Shown piece by piece: positions 52,937-62,894 of a stretch of DNA of 64,000 bases. The position numbers were made by a program, and so were the translations under genes. The notes under the pieces were generated by a model that searched no databases, was not told the origin of the DNA, and was given only the letters and a program-made list of their open reading frames with translations. Source of the stretch: Chitinophaga silvisoli (GTDB lineage Bacteria; Bacteroidota; Bacteroidia; Chitinophagales; Chitinophagaceae); contig NZ_QTJV01000006.1 in the NCBI RefSeq assembly GCF_003412465.1, forward strand, positions 434,001 to 498,000, given 5' to 3'. How positions within the stretch are numbered: position 1 is the first letter of the stretch; each line of letters begins with the position of its first letter.

Positions 52937-55900
52937 ATGCCTAAGAAAAACCTGCAAAGGTACCTGCTATCCTGTATCTGCCTGGTTTACGCCATATCTT
53001 TAAGAGCACAATATCCAGTACCACAGGTAGTTGGACAACCTTCCCTCACAGCCAGATGGCTCTCTGTCAATCCCCGTTCATGCGGAACGGATATGATGAT
53101 GAACACCTGGCGGCAAAACACCGCATTTAGACAAAAAGAAAAGAAGACGAACCACGCTATCCTGATGAATACTAACAGGTTAGCTGCGGCAGATTATACC
53201 CTGCCAGTGGTTTTTCATATCATTAATGAGGATCCGGCCTCCATTACGGACCAAAATGTGATCGATGCCCTTGCAGCACTGAACGATGCCTATGGCAGGA
53301 CCGGGGCATTTGCCGGGGCAAGAACGGATACCCGTATACAATTTTGTCTCGCAAAAACAGATCCCGATGGCGGAGCTACTACCGGGATTCTCCGTACCAA
53401 ATCGTATCTCGCTGATTTTGATGCGGATATGGAAGGCGATGCACTCACCGCCCTGGGAAAATGGGATGGTGACCGCTATATCAATATATGGGTCGTATCC
53501 GGCATCAAATCCGAATTCCTGCAAACCTTTGAATGCGGTGCCTGGACCCGCCTGCACATGGCTGGCTATGCCAGCGCCGGGGGCGATGTAGTGGTATCTG
53601 GTTTAGGGGTAGACCTGGTAGCCCATGAAATGGGGCACTATTTAAGCCTTATTCACACCTTTGCGAACCAGGATTGTAAAAACGATGATTGTACCACGGA
53701 TGGAGACATGGTGTGCGATACACCACCGGATAAATCGATCAACGGAGGATTCCCCTGCAGTAGTCCCGAGAATTCATGTAGTACTGATACCTTATCCGGT
53801 TTCAGCACTGATGTACCCGACCTGCCGGATAATTTTATGGACTACGGCGGCGGTACCGGTTGTACCATGTCTTTCACGGAAGGACAGGCACAACGTATGC
53901 GGGATTTTATCGGCAGTAGTCTGACAGGCATGATTGGCAGTACTCTCTGTACACCGCCTTGTGCTACTGCTGCCGTAGCAGGGTTCACCAAAGATGCCGA
54001 TTACCCCCTGATAGGGAGTACTGTAAATTTCACCAATACCTCCACTGGTGCCAGTACTTATCAATGGCTGGTGGACAATGTGGTGGTGAGCACGGCGGCG
54101 TCATTTAGTTTGTCCGTAACAGAGAAGAAAAATTATGTAGTAACCCTGCGTGCATACGATGCATCCGGTTGTTTTAGCAGCATGCAGGATGTATTGCAGG
54201 TGAGTTGCGGTGTCACTGCACGCTTCTTTCCGGACAAACGTAAGATAGCTTCCAAAGCGGGCGTGCAACTGGACAGCGTGTTGTTTACAAACCGCTCTAT
54301 CAATGCCACTGCTTATTCATGGAGACTAAAATCAGGTGCGGCAGAAACAGAAGTAGCCACAACTGCTGATTTAACCTATGTATTCCAGGCACCCGGGTCC
54401 TACCAGGTGAGATTGATTGCTACGGATGGTACCTGCACGGATACCACCAATTACGTGACGATTGTAGTAGACGATCCAACTGCAGATGGTCATGTGTACC
54501 TGAATACAGTAACGTGTTATAACCAGACACAATTACGCATCTCCCTCTACTTCTACAATTTCGGTTATCAGACGATTCCCAAAGGAACGACTGTAACGCT
54601 GTATAATGGCACACACGATTCTATCGGGGTATACCTGCTGCCTTATGACCTGAAAGGCAAATGTGCTTCTTACCTGGAAACCTTTACCCTGAATGCATAC
54701 AGTGATACACTGATTGCTAAATTCGGTACCAACACCGCTACGATGACAAACTACCGGTTCAGAATTCAGCTCACACCTGCGGATATTGCCATGACACCTG
54801 CAGAGACGGTTGACCTTACTCCTGCCGCCCTTTCCGGTGGTACGATCAACAGTGTGACCTGGACACCGACCACATACCTGAATTGTGGTACCTGTACTAC
54901 CACTACCTTTACGGCTCCTTACCGCCAGGATACATTGTTCCGGCAAAATGTGAAAGTGAGCAACGGGAACAATTGTTATGATACCGCTTTTACGACTATT
55001 CATATTGCACCAGTAGATGATTATACGGCCAATGTACTGAGCACTGAATGTGCCAGCAATGACAGTATGTACCTAAGCTTTGAAATCTGTAATGGCTATG
55101 CCGCAGGTAATATACCACAGGATTTAAACCTGAGTTTTTATGATGCAAATGGGTTGATGATCGGGAACAATTACACCATACCTGCCTTTAGTCCGACTGC
55201 CTGCGAAAGCTATCATGTCACTTTAAAAGGTGTGTCTCCCTTCAGCATCAAAGTGAATTCGGGTACATGGCCGGAGACGGATACCACCAACAATTCAGCT
55301 GCGGGTACCTATACCTTGCCTACAGGAAGTATGCTGCCTGCTGACACCACTGTATTACGGGGAGCTTCCTATACTTTGAGCACGATGGTTAACAACTTTA
55401 CGGCTGTTACCTATGCATGGCGTACAGAAGCCGGGAATACCCTAAGTAGTGCCACAACTGCTACACCTACGGTTACTGCAAAAGACAGTGCAGGCATCTA
55501 TGCCCTGATGACGAATGCCTATGGATGTAAGCTGGCAGTATCAGGAATCGTAAGACTCATTCCTCCGGATCTGACCATGACCATCTCCGAAGTAAAATGT
55601 TATGATAACACACATACACTTGTGAAGTTCGAAATCTGCACCGGCAATGGTTATGACAGTATTCCCAAAGACCTGACCGTATCCTTCTATGATGACAATG
55701 TATTGCTGAAACCATTGTTCTACAATGATACTGCTACAGCCGGTACCTGTCATTCCTTTCAGCAGGTAATACCTACTCCCGTGAGCGGTACTGTTTCGGC
55801 TGTGGTGAATGCCGGCAAACTGTTGAAAGAGACGGATTATGACAATAACAATGACGCTGCTTATACAGATCCGTTTACTGTAGCTTTTGAACCACATGTA

Positions 55901-56386
55901 CTGGAAGTAGGCCGCTTTGAAAATGTGCAACTGACACCAATGCTGACAGGGGGTGAATTACCCACTTCATTTGCCTGGACACCTGCAGAGGGACTATCCT
56001 GCAATAACTGCCTCTACCCTACCGTTCATGCAGTTTCTTCCGTGATCTATACATTGTCCATCAGGAATGAGTATTTCTGCACGGATACCGCATCTGTATA
56101 TGTTCATACTTCAGTGAAAGACCTGTTCGCAATGCCAAATGCATTCAGTCCGAATGGCGATGGTGTGAACGATATATTTTATATCATTAGTGCTAAAGAT
56201 ATTATCTCAATTGATGATTTCCTGATCTTTGACAGGTGGGGAAATAAAGTGTTTGAAAGGCATCGTGGTGTGCCGAATGATAAGTCCTTCGGATGGGATG
56301 GTGCAAATGCCAAACCGGGTGCATATGTCTACTATATTAAAGCGGGAAATGCACAGATAAAAGGAACGGTTTTATTGGTTAAATAA
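52937..56386 (+). CDS. Secreted M43-type zinc metalloprotease with PKD, three Cys repeats and T9SS (CHU_C) tail
   Basis: 1149 residues. A signal peptide ends near ISLRAQ (about 27). The M43 pappalysin-like catalytic domain has HEMGHYLSLIH at 230-240, so His230, Glu231, His234 and His240 form the zinc site, and FMDYGGG follows near 300 as the Met-turn. PKD-like domains lie near 340-510 (AGFTKDADYPLIGSTVNFTNTST). Three related CARDB-like repeats begin near 512, 693 and 875. The C-terminus (about 1066-1149) is the gliding motility-associated domain, NAFSPNGDGVNDIFYI, which directs type IX secretion. It is probably released or surface-attached as a protease. A TATCTTTA element 26 bases upstream is a one-base mismatch to the -7 consensus. 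Confidence 0.88.
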   Translation: MPKKNLQRYLLSCICLVYAISLRAQYPVPQVVGQPSLTARWLSVNPRSCGTDMMMNTWRQNTAFRQKEKKTNHAILMNTNRLAAADYTLPVVFHIINEDPASITDQNVIDALAALNDAYGRTGAFAGARTDTRIQFCLAKTDPDGGATTGILRTKSYLADFDADMEGDALTALGKWDGDRYINIWVVSGIKSEFLQTFECGAWTRLHMAGYASAGGDVVVSGLGVDLVAHEMGHYLSLIHTFANQDCKNDDCTTDGDMVCDTPPDKSINGGFPCSSPENSCSTDTLSGFSTDVPDLPDNFMDYGGGTGCTMSFTEGQAQRMRDFIGSSLTGMIGSTLCTPPCATAAVAGFTKDADYPLIGSTVNFTNTSTGASTYQWLVDNVVVSTAASFSLSVTEKKNYVVTLRAYDASGCFSSMQDVLQVSCGVTARFFPDKRKIASKAGVQLDSVLFTNRSINATAYSWRLKSGAAETEVATTADLTYVFQAPGSYQVRLIATDGTCTDTTNYVTIVVDDPTADGHVYLNTVTCYNQTQLRISLYFYNFGYQTIPKGTTVTLYNGTHDSIGVYLLPYDLKGKCASYLETFTLNAYSDTLIAKFGTNTATMTNYRFRIQLTPADIAMTPAETVDLTPAALSGGTINSVTWTPTTYLNCGTCTTTTFTAPYRQDTLFRQNVKVSNGNNCYDTAFTTIHIAPVDDYTANVLSTECASNDSMYLSFEICNGYAAGNIPQDLNLSFYDANGLMIGNNYTIPAFSPTACESYHVTLKGVSPFSIKVNSGTWPETDTTNNSAAGTYTLPTGSMLPADTTVLRGASYTLSTMVNNFTAVTYAWRTEAGNTLSSATTATPTVTAKDSAGIYALMTNAYGCKLAVSGIVRLIPPDLTMTISEVKCYDNTHTLVKFEICTGNGYDSIPKDLTVSFYDDNVLLKPLFYNDTATAGTCHSFQQVIPTPVSGTVSAVVNAGKLLKETDYDNNNDAAYTDPFTVAFEPHVLEVGRFENVQLTPMLTGGELPTSFAWTPAEGLSCNNCLYPTVHAVSSVIYTLSIRNEYFCTDTASVYVHTSVKDLFAMPNAFSPNGDGVNDIFYIISAKDIISIDDFLIFDRWGNKVFERHRGVPNDKSFGWDGANAKPGAYVYYIKAGNAQIKGTVLLVK

Positions 56387-56416
56387 TACCGTTGCCATCA
56401 GAGAAAACGTGGGTAT

Positions 56417-56424
56417 TATCTTTG
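56417..56424 (+). promoter_or_regulatory. Orphan -7 element TATCTTTG before a strong hairpin
   Basis: Exact TAnnTTTG on the plus strand, 31 bases after the protease stop. Nothing on the plus strand downstream encodes a protein before the hairpin at 56446-56509. A transcript started here would be about 80 bases long. Confidence 0.3.
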
Positions 56425-56445
56425 TAATTTCGAACGTCACGGATT

Positions 56446-56509
56446 AAAAAAATGAGGTTGCATCAAAAGGATTTCAGAAATTTTACTTTTGACGCAACCT
56501 CATTTTTTT
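56446..56509. terminator. Bidirectional terminator between the metalloprotease and DUF3823 genes
   Basis: 24-base arms at 56446-56469 and 56486-56509 pair with one G-U-type position; the core reads TGAGGTTGCATCAAAAG / CTTTTGACGCAACCTCA. A-runs and T-runs at the outer ends give a U-tract on both strands. The right arm includes part of the DUF3823 stop codon. Confidence 0.85.
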
Positions 56510-57149
56510 ATTTCACTTCTGTTACAGCAGAATACACCTGTTCTGCTACACCAGCCGTCTTCACCCCTACCCTGGCAAAATAGGCCTGGTCTGTGGGCAA
56601 TGTCATTTGTATATTGACAACTCCTGAAAGATCCGGCGTGACAGATACATTGCTGATACTGTTCACCTGGTCTACAATATTCGTATTCCCAATATAGAGG
56701 TTCACAGCTTCCAGTGGCAGGTTGTTATTAACCTGCGTAATGGACACGGTGGCTGTGAGTTGTGTGCCACTCTTTACAAAGGAAGCACTGTTGATGATAA
56801 AATAAGGCTTCACCGGGATATCTACATTCGTAGACCCGCTTACTTTTACATCAATTGAATCTGCATTGTCCAACCATGGGCCATTACCCTGGCGCAATAC
56901 TAATTTATAATCACCATCAAATAAGATGGCGGAAAAAGCCCCATCCTGTCCTACGTAAACAGGAATTTTGGAGAACAATGCATAGCCATGTTGCCAGAGT
57001 TCTACCTGAACACCATTGGAGCGAAGGCCCAATGCATTCTTATCATATATTACACGTCCGCTGAGTAGAGACTTAGGCTTTTCGAAGTTATCTTTTTTAC
57101 ATCCGGCTGATAAGATCAGCAGCAGGGATGCTATGATGAAGTATCTCAT
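56508..57149 (-). CDS. DUF3823 domain lipoprotein of a Sus-type locus
   Basis: 213 residues; lipoprotein signal with lipobox near Cys17 (ILSAGCKK). The DUF3823 pattern is seen in LSGRVIYDKNALGLRSNGVQVELWQHGY and in DGAFSAILFDGDYKLVLRQGNGPW. Such proteins usually accompany SusC/SusD pairs and are thought to be surface glycan-binding partners. It begins five bases after the SusD stop, so it is the third gene of this operon. The stop codon lies in the terminator. Confidence 0.85.
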   Translation of the reverse strand: MRYFIIASLLLILSAGCKKDNFEKPKSLLSGRVIYDKNALGLRSNGVQVELWQHGYALFSKIPVYVGQDGAFSAILFDGDYKLVLRQGNGPWLDNADSIDVKVSGSTNVDIPVKPYFIINSASFVKSGTQLTATVSITQVNNNLPLEAVNLYIGNTNIVDQVNSISNVSVTPDLSGVVNIQMTLPTDQAYFARVGVKTAGVAEQVYSAVTEVK

Positions 57150-57154
57150 AATGC

Positions 57155-59029
57155 TTAGTGGAATGGATTTTTAATAATCTTTGGATTATTGTTCAGTACT
57201 GACTGATCGATGGCAGTGTAGTAATTTCCCAGCTGGAAGAAGCGGGGTGCGCGGAAACGTGGCGCTACCATTTTTACAAACACATATTTGCCATCGTGTG
57301 GACTGCCCGGACGAATCACCCTGTATGGGTACAGTGCATAGATCATGGCATCGGCACTGGAGCTGTTGCCATTCCATACCTTGTCTGCAATGCGCCATCG
57401 CTTCAGGTCCCAGAGGCGGTGATCTTCGAAAGCCAGTTCTACGCGGCGTTCATTGCGGATGCGCTCATTGGTCAGGATGGTCACACTGTTTGGAGGGAAA
57501 CCGGCGCGTTCACGGAGTGTATTGATGTAGTTGAGTGCAGGGCCTGTCTGACCTAATTCGAAAGCAGCTTCGGTAGCATTCAGGTAGATTTCACCCAGGC
57601 GGAACCAGACCCACCATACATCGCTTTGAACACCTCTTGTACTGGTCTTATCATTTGGATCGATATATTTTTTCAAATAAAACCCGGTGTTGGATACTTC
57701 CTGGATGGAGCGGTGGGGACCAGAGGTACCTGTCAGCAGTTTGCCATCGGAGTAGGTAGTACCGAGGTCACTGCCTTCTACTACGTCGTATGCATTGCGT
57801 GTATCATTCCAGACCATTACCCCTGCCTGGATAGAGAGTTGCAGGCCTTTGAAGGTAGTACCGGGATAAATGATAGTGCCATATAAGCGGGCATCTTTGT
57901 TGGCAAAGATATCCTGCACATTGTCGTAATAGATGAAGTCACTATTATCTGCTGTACGGATCTTCAATGCGCCATTGCTACCGTCTAAGTATTCATAGCT
58001 CTCTACGAGATTCAGGGAGGGAGTGATAGATGATGAGCCAAGATTGTCCTCACGGATCCCGCGGGCGATGTTATCGTAGGAGAATACATGCTTGCGGGTA
58101 GGCAGCAGGTAGTCCTTTACAAAGATGGCTTCTTTGTTGGAAGCTTTCTTGGTGACTGCTTCGAAGAAGTTCTCGCCATTGTCAGGATTATTCCTGTACA
58201 GGGTATATGCACCGCTGTTGATGATCTCCTGGGAGGCAGCGAGGGATTGCTGATAGTAGTTGTTCGCCATGGAAGCAGGAATGCCTACTTCACCACCGGG
58301 TGTGCTGATAGGTGCAGCCATAAGACTGTTGTACTTAGCAATAGAGGCAGCATAGAGCATGGCACGGCTTTTCAGGGCCAGGGCGGTATACTTGTTGGCG
58401 CGGGATACGCTACCATCATTTCCCAGGTCATTTTTGACGGCATCCAATTCGCTGCCGATGAAGTCGTAGACTTCTGATTCTTTGGCACGAGGCTGCTGGA
58501 GGTTAGATACATTACCACTATAATCGTAGATGAGTTGCGTGGTAATGAGGGGCACCCCTCCCATTCTTTTGACCAGCTCAAAGTAATTGAAGGCCCGGAG
58601 GAACCGGAGTTCCGCAGTGTATTGTTTTTTCTGGTCATCTGTGAGGTTCACACCGTAGGCAGCGATGTTTTCAAGGGCGAGGTTCAGATCGCGGATGAAG
58701 GTGTAATTCCAGAGGTACCAGCTGTTGTAATTATAAGAGGTCATGTTGTTACGACCATCTTCGTTGGACTGACCACTCCACATGGCATCGTCAAAATTTG
58801 CCATATCACGCCACTGGAAGAGGCGGCCATCCGCATTGTCATTAACATCGACAAGACCGGATTCGGCAGGAAGGCGGTCGTAGAAGTTAGCGAGGAGGGC
58901 AACGATTTGTTTGGGATCGTTCCATACCTGCTGATCGGAAAGGATAGTGCGGGGCTCCCGGTCCAGCCAGTCTTTCATGCAACTGGTGCTGAAGAGGAGG
59001 AATATTAGGAATATGCTGAGTTTTTTCAT
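57155..59029 (-). CDS. SusD/RagB family nutrient-binding outer membrane lipoprotein
   Basis: 624 residues, long for SusD. Lipoprotein signal MKKLSIFLIFLLFSTSC with Cys17, then MKDWLDREPRTILSDQQVW. The TPR-like core has AELRFLRAFNYFELVKRMGGVPLIT near 142-166 and ALALKSRAMLYAASIA near 213. The C-terminal NERRVELAFEDHRLWDLKRWRIADKV is typical. The operon order is SusC-SusD-DUF3823. Confidence 0.9.
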   Translation of the reverse strand: MKKLSIFLIFLLFSTSCMKDWLDREPRTILSDQQVWNDPKQIVALLANFYDRLPAESGLVDVNDNADGRLFQWRDMANFDDAMWSGQSNEDGRNNMTSYNYNSWYLWNYTFIRDLNLALENIAAYGVNLTDDQKKQYTAELRFLRAFNYFELVKRMGGVPLITTQLIYDYSGNVSNLQQPRAKESEVYDFIGSELDAVKNDLGNDGSVSRANKYTALALKSRAMLYAASIAKYNSLMAAPISTPGGEVGIPASMANNYYQQSLAASQEIINSGAYTLYRNNPDNGENFFEAVTKKASNKEAIFVKDYLLPTRKHVFSYDNIARGIREDNLGSSSITPSLNLVESYEYLDGSNGALKIRTADNSDFIYYDNVQDIFANKDARLYGTIIYPGTTFKGLQLSIQAGVMVWNDTRNAYDVVEGSDLGTTYSDGKLLTGTSGPHRSIQEVSNTGFYLKKYIDPNDKTSTRGVQSDVWWVWFRLGEIYLNATEAAFELGQTGPALNYINTLRERAGFPPNSVTILTNERIRNERRVELAFEDHRLWDLKRWRIADKVWNGNSSSADAMIYALYPYRVIRPGSPHDGKYVFVKMVAPRFRAPRFFQLGNYYTAIDQSVLNNNPKIIKNPFH

Positions 59030-59087
59030 GTTGTTTGATATTGAATGTGGCTTTCGTAATTAGCATGAACATGCATTTGTTTCAGGC

Positions 59088-62000
59088 TTAGAAAGACACG
59101 TTAAAACCGAAATTGTATAAACGTTGTTGCGGATATACTAAACCATTGGATGAACTGATTTCAGGATCAATTTCAAACTCCTTCACATTATCAAATGAGA
59201 AGAGGTTAGTGCCATTTACATACACGCGCAATGCAGAAAGGCCCATTTTCTTCACCAGTGTTTTAGAGAAGTTATAAGCCAGTTCCAGGTTTTTCAGGCG
59301 CAGGTAATGCACATTTGTAATCCAGAAATCGTTTACCTGGTAATTGACGTGTGTGGTATTATCCTTGCGGATAGCAGGATACTTGCCACCTATCCAGGCG
59401 CTGTTGTTATCGTATGGATCGGCCCTGTGCCAGCGATTGGCCAGCATGTAAGCGGGAGAAGAACCGTTGTTCTGGAATGGATAGCGCAGTTCCCAGTCAC
59501 GCAGGAAAGACTGCATCGTAGCACCTGCCAGGTCCATCCTGAGGGTGAAGCCTTTGTACCCCACACTTGCATTCAGGCCAAAGCTCATATATGGCTGTGC
59601 GCCCTGTGCGTAGCCAATAGGACGCTGATCCATGCCGTTGATGATCTTATCACCGTTTACATCTTCGTACTTGAAATCTCCAGGTAGTTCGGTTCTGTTG
59701 CCCTGGCCATCATTGTCGATACCATAGTTCTTAATCTCTTCTTCCGAGTTGAAGCGACCGGTGACGTGATAGCCCCATGTTTCATTCGCCCACCTGTTTT
59801 CGATGGAGTTGCGGTATTCATCCCAACCGTTGCCAAAGCGGGGTTTGTAGGTATGCAAACTTCTCAGCCGGGCAAAGGTGGCATTGACACCAATACTGTA
59901 ATTCACTTTGCCACGCTGCCCCATGTAAGTGACCATCCCTTCGATACCGCGGGTGGCATCGGAGTTCAGGTTGGCATTAGGGAGGGTGTAGCCTACTTCA
60001 CTTGGTAAGAGTACATCGTAACGCGCCGCGGGCAGACCGGTACGGCGGCGCTCGAATACGTCGAACTGACCACTCATTTTATTATTCAACACAGTGAAAT
60101 CGAAACCTGCATTCCAGGTTCTGTTCTTCACCCAGGAGAGTTCAGTAACAGGTAGACCGCGGGGGCGCAGACCGATCACATAACTGCTGTTCAGCACAGC
60201 GCCACCCTGGTTGAAGTTGTAACCGGCAAGGTAACCGAATGAGGTGGGTGCACTACCATCAGAGAAGCCGATTTCGCTACCGGTTTCACCATAAGATACT
60301 CTCAGCTTCAGGTCATTCAGCCAGTCTTTTTTCAGGAAAGATTCCTGGGTGATGCGCCAGCCGAGGGATACACCGGGGAAGAAGCCCCAGCGGTGGCCCT
60401 GGGCATAGATGTAGGAGCCATCATAGCGACCTAATACTTCCACGAGGTATTTGGATTTGTAGTCATAGTTGATACGGCCGATGTAACCTGCTCTTGCCTC
60501 CAGTGACCATTCGTCAGAGAGGTAGTCTTGTTCTACAAGGTACTGCGTAGGCACATAGTTGTTAGTCGGAATGGTATGCACTACATAGTAGGAGTTGTCG
60601 TAGTCGGAGAGCTCGTAGGCACCTACGGCAGAGATATTGTGGTTACCGAACTTGCGGTTGTAACTCAGCTGGAACTGGGCGTAGCGGGAGATCACATTGC
60701 GTTTGTGTCTTTCGCGCCAGGGGTTCTGGTTACCGAAGCCGGATTCTGTGTAATAACTATCGTTGGTAGCATCGTATTTATAGGCATCCCAGGTGTATTC
60801 GAAACCATCGAATTCCTCGTTCATGTAGTTGTAGGAATAGATTCCTTTTACACTGAGGCCGAAGTCGAAATCGTACTGGGCGTTCAGGTTCACGTTCATA
60901 CCACGCCACCATTCGTCTACATACCCGGTCACATCATCTTTGTAGGTGGCAGGGTTCACGTTTACGTTGTGCGTCTGGTTGATGTACTTTGGGTTATCGT
61001 TCGCATAGGGGCTTTCGGTAGGCCACATGCTGAAGATACTCAGGAAGGGGTTGAAGAAGTCATCGAGACCGGGAACACCCACCTGGTGACGCTTTTCGAG
61101 TCGACCGCTGATCTGTGTACCTACTTTAAGGCCTTTGGCCAGGCTGCTTTCGAGGTTTGCCTGGAGATTGGTTCGCTCATAGTTGAAGTCTTTGATCACG
61201 GCATCCTGTTTCAGGCGGCTCACGGACATGTAGTAGCTATTGCGGGGACCACCACCAGAGGCATTGGCGCTCAGGTAATATTGCGGCACATTGGGCCGGA
61301 GTACTTCTTTGTAATAGTCATAGCTCTTATAGCCTTTTTCAGTACCGGCTTCCCATTTGGCCAGTTCATCTTTGGTGTAGAGCAATGAAGGATCGCGGCC
61401 CAGGTTCTGTTCAGATTCCACCAGTGCGCGCACATACTGACCTGCATTGGCAGGATGCGGGTAGCGGGTGAAATTCTGGAAGCCGTAGTAGGCACTCATG
61501 TTGATGTTGGGCTGGTCATTCTTACGGCCTTTCTTGGTAGTCACGAGTACAACCCCGTTGGAGGCGCGGAGCCCGTAAATGGATGCAGAAGCGTCTTTGA
61601 GGATGGAGATGTTTTCGATATCCTCAAGGCCCAGGTTGTTGAATACATCCTGTCCGGAGCCCTGGGTAAAACCGAAGGCGGTGGTAGCGGGACTACCGGT
61701 ATAAGGCACTCCATCGATTACGAAAAGCGGGTTCCCGAGGTTACGGATCTGGATGGAGGTACCGTTGCCCGGACGGGAGTCCGCAGCTCTGGCCGTAATA
61801 CCGGGCATTTTTCCCACCAAAGCGCTGGAGGTAGTCGTGGCAGGGGTACGCACGAGATCGTCCGATTTTATGGTGCTTACGGCCCCTGTCACGGATGCCT
61901 TGCGTTGTACTCCATACCCCACCACGACGATGTCCGTCAGATTGCTGGCCAGGGAGGTCATGGTAATTTGAATCCTGCCAGTACCTGTAAGGGGCACTTC

Positions 62001-62246
62001 GCGGCGCTGGTAGCCGATAATGCTGACGGTGACGATACTGCCGGGTGTGGCGGACAGGGAGAAGCTGCCATCGGGTTTGGTCACGACACCTTTGTTCCCT
62101 CCTTTCACGGCAATAGTAGCACCGGGAATCGGGTTGTTTGCAGAATCGGTGACAATGCCATTAAAGGTTTGCAAATCGTGCTGCTGTGGGTATGCCCGTG
62201 CGTACACGAGCAGCAGCAACGCTAAAAAAGCGTAAAGCAATTTCAT
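59088..62246 (-). CDS. SusC/RagA family TonB-linked outer membrane transporter
   Basis: 1052 residues. A signal peptide ends near RAYPQ (about 21). The CarboxypepD_reg-like domain has GIVTDSANNPIPGATIAVKG; the signature is IVVVGYGVQRKASVTGAV, then plug (LFVIDGVPYTGSPATTAF; ILKDASASIYGLRASNGVVLVTTKKG) and barrel ending in YNFGFNVSF. No STN domain. The 58-base gap to SusD is short. An upstream 12-base palindrome (CAAGGGCCCTTG at 62303-62314) may be a regulator site or leader structure. Confidence 0.92.
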   Translation of the reverse strand: MKLLYAFLALLLLVYARAYPQQHDLQTFNGIVTDSANNPIPGATIAVKGGNKGVVTKPDGSFSLSATPGSIVTVSIIGYQRREVPLTGTGRIQITMTSLASNLTDIVVVGYGVQRKASVTGAVSTIKSDDLVRTPATTTSSALVGKMPGITARAADSRPGNGTSIQIRNLGNPLFVIDGVPYTGSPATTAFGFTQGSGQDVFNNLGLEDIENISILKDASASIYGLRASNGVVLVTTKKGRKNDQPNINMSAYYGFQNFTRYPHPANAGQYVRALVESEQNLGRDPSLLYTKDELAKWEAGTEKGYKSYDYYKEVLRPNVPQYYLSANASGGGPRNSYYMSVSRLKQDAVIKDFNYERTNLQANLESSLAKGLKVGTQISGRLEKRHQVGVPGLDDFFNPFLSIFSMWPTESPYANDNPKYINQTHNVNVNPATYKDDVTGYVDEWWRGMNVNLNAQYDFDFGLSVKGIYSYNYMNEEFDGFEYTWDAYKYDATNDSYYTESGFGNQNPWRERHKRNVISRYAQFQLSYNRKFGNHNISAVGAYELSDYDNSYYVVHTIPTNNYVPTQYLVEQDYLSDEWSLEARAGYIGRINYDYKSKYLVEVLGRYDGSYIYAQGHRWGFFPGVSLGWRITQESFLKKDWLNDLKLRVSYGETGSEIGFSDGSAPTSFGYLAGYNFNQGGAVLNSSYVIGLRPRGLPVTELSWVKNRTWNAGFDFTVLNNKMSGQFDVFERRRTGLPAARYDVLLPSEVGYTLPNANLNSDATRGIEGMVTYMGQRGKVNYSIGVNATFARLRSLHTYKPRFGNGWDEYRNSIENRWANETWGYHVTGRFNSEEEIKNYGIDNDGQGNRTELPGDFKYEDVNGDKIINGMDQRPIGYAQGAQPYMSFGLNASVGYKGFTLRMDLAGATMQSFLRDWELRYPFQNNGSSPAYMLANRWHRADPYDNNSAWIGGKYPAIRKDNTTHVNYQVNDFWITNVHYLRLKNLELAYNFSKTLVKKMGLSALRVYVNGTNLFSFDNVKEFEIDPEISSSNGLVYPQQRLYNFGFNVSF

Positions 62247-62302
62247 AACGTCTTTTTTTTACGTTTAAGTGGAATGTGAGATTAAACAGGTTACATGCAC
62301 GA

Positions 62303-62314
62303 CAAGGGCCCTTG
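62303..62314. repeat. 12-base palindrome in the SusC leader region
   Basis: CAAGGGCCCTTG is a perfect palindrome 57 bases before the SusC start, flanked by CATGC (62294-62298) and GCATG (62314-62318). It could be an operator or an RNA hairpin; neither is proven. Confidence 0.35.
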
Positions 62315-62442
62315 CATGCTACTGCAACCAGAGTATAGTTCGTATGGTGTGTACTTTAAATCATCGGTTTAACTACATACAGTGCTACTATCAGTCAGAA
62401 TGTTTTTTTCTATAACGGGTAATTCTGGGGTGAATTTAAAAT

Positions 62443-62465
62443 ATAATTGTCATTAGAACAATTAT
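62443..62465. repeat. AT-rich inverted repeat upstream of the small membrane protein
   Basis: ATAATTGT (62443-62450) and ACAATTAT (62458-62465) with a 7-base spacer, 62 bases before the plus-strand gene. It resembles an operator by symmetry alone. Confidence 0.3.
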
Positions 62466-62526
62466 AAATAGATTCCAGGGGAAAATAAAGATTAAATTAT
62501 ATTTATGCCTTAGAAATTACACCTAT

Positions 62527-62877
62527 ATGTCTCTATTTAATGCTGCGGCGGCGAAGAATTTCCTGCGCATTATAGCTATTACTCTTGTGCCGGTTTGTGT
62601 GGCCCTGCTGTATCATTTGCTTTTTAGTTTCAATACCTTAGATGATTTATATGGGGTGATGACTGTTGGTTTCCTGTTTGGAGTACCGATGGGACTGGGT
62701 GCCCTGGCCATCTTCCTCTCCAGGGGTCATTTCAAGCTGAGTACCCCCTTTAATTTTTATGCGGGGCTATGGGCAAAATGGATTATGCAGGACATCCAGG
62801 ACACCATTCTGCAGGTTTTGAAAACGAGGTGCGAAAAAAATAGGGATGTACCAGAAGATACATCCCGTTTTGACTAA
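62527..62877 (+). CDS. Small membrane protein, possibly truncated
   Basis: 116 residues with two membrane segments (IIAITLVPVCVALLYHLLF near 14-32; GFLFGVPMGLGALAIFLS near 48-65) and a polar C-terminal half. The reading frame runs through the terminator of the convergent SusD gene (62843-62866), which is unusual. A +1 frame entered at the GGGG near 62760 would instead stop at a TAG at 62841-62843, just at the hairpin foot. This suggests a frameshift or recent truncation, but the in-frame tail also looks codable. No family is recognised. Confidence 0.55.
   Translation: MSLFNAAAAKNFLRIIAITLVPVCVALLYHLLFSFNTLDDLYGVMTVGFLFGVPMGLGALAIFLSRGHFKLSTPFNFYAGLWAKWIMQDIQDTILQVLKTRCEKNRDVPEDTSRFD
62843..62866 (-). 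terminator. Intrinsic terminator of the last SusD gene
   Basis: GGGATGTA (62843-62850) and TACATCCC (62859-62866) with an 8-base loop. On the minus strand the stem is followed by TATTTTTTT. It lies 28 bases past the SusD stop. Confidence 0.75.
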
Positions 62878-62894
62878 ACACTTATCTCTACTTA

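Noticed and set aside
60528..61388. 286-residue plus-strand frame inside the third SusC gene
   Set aside because: Val/Gly/His-rich shadow frame; the minus strand encodes clear SusC motifs.
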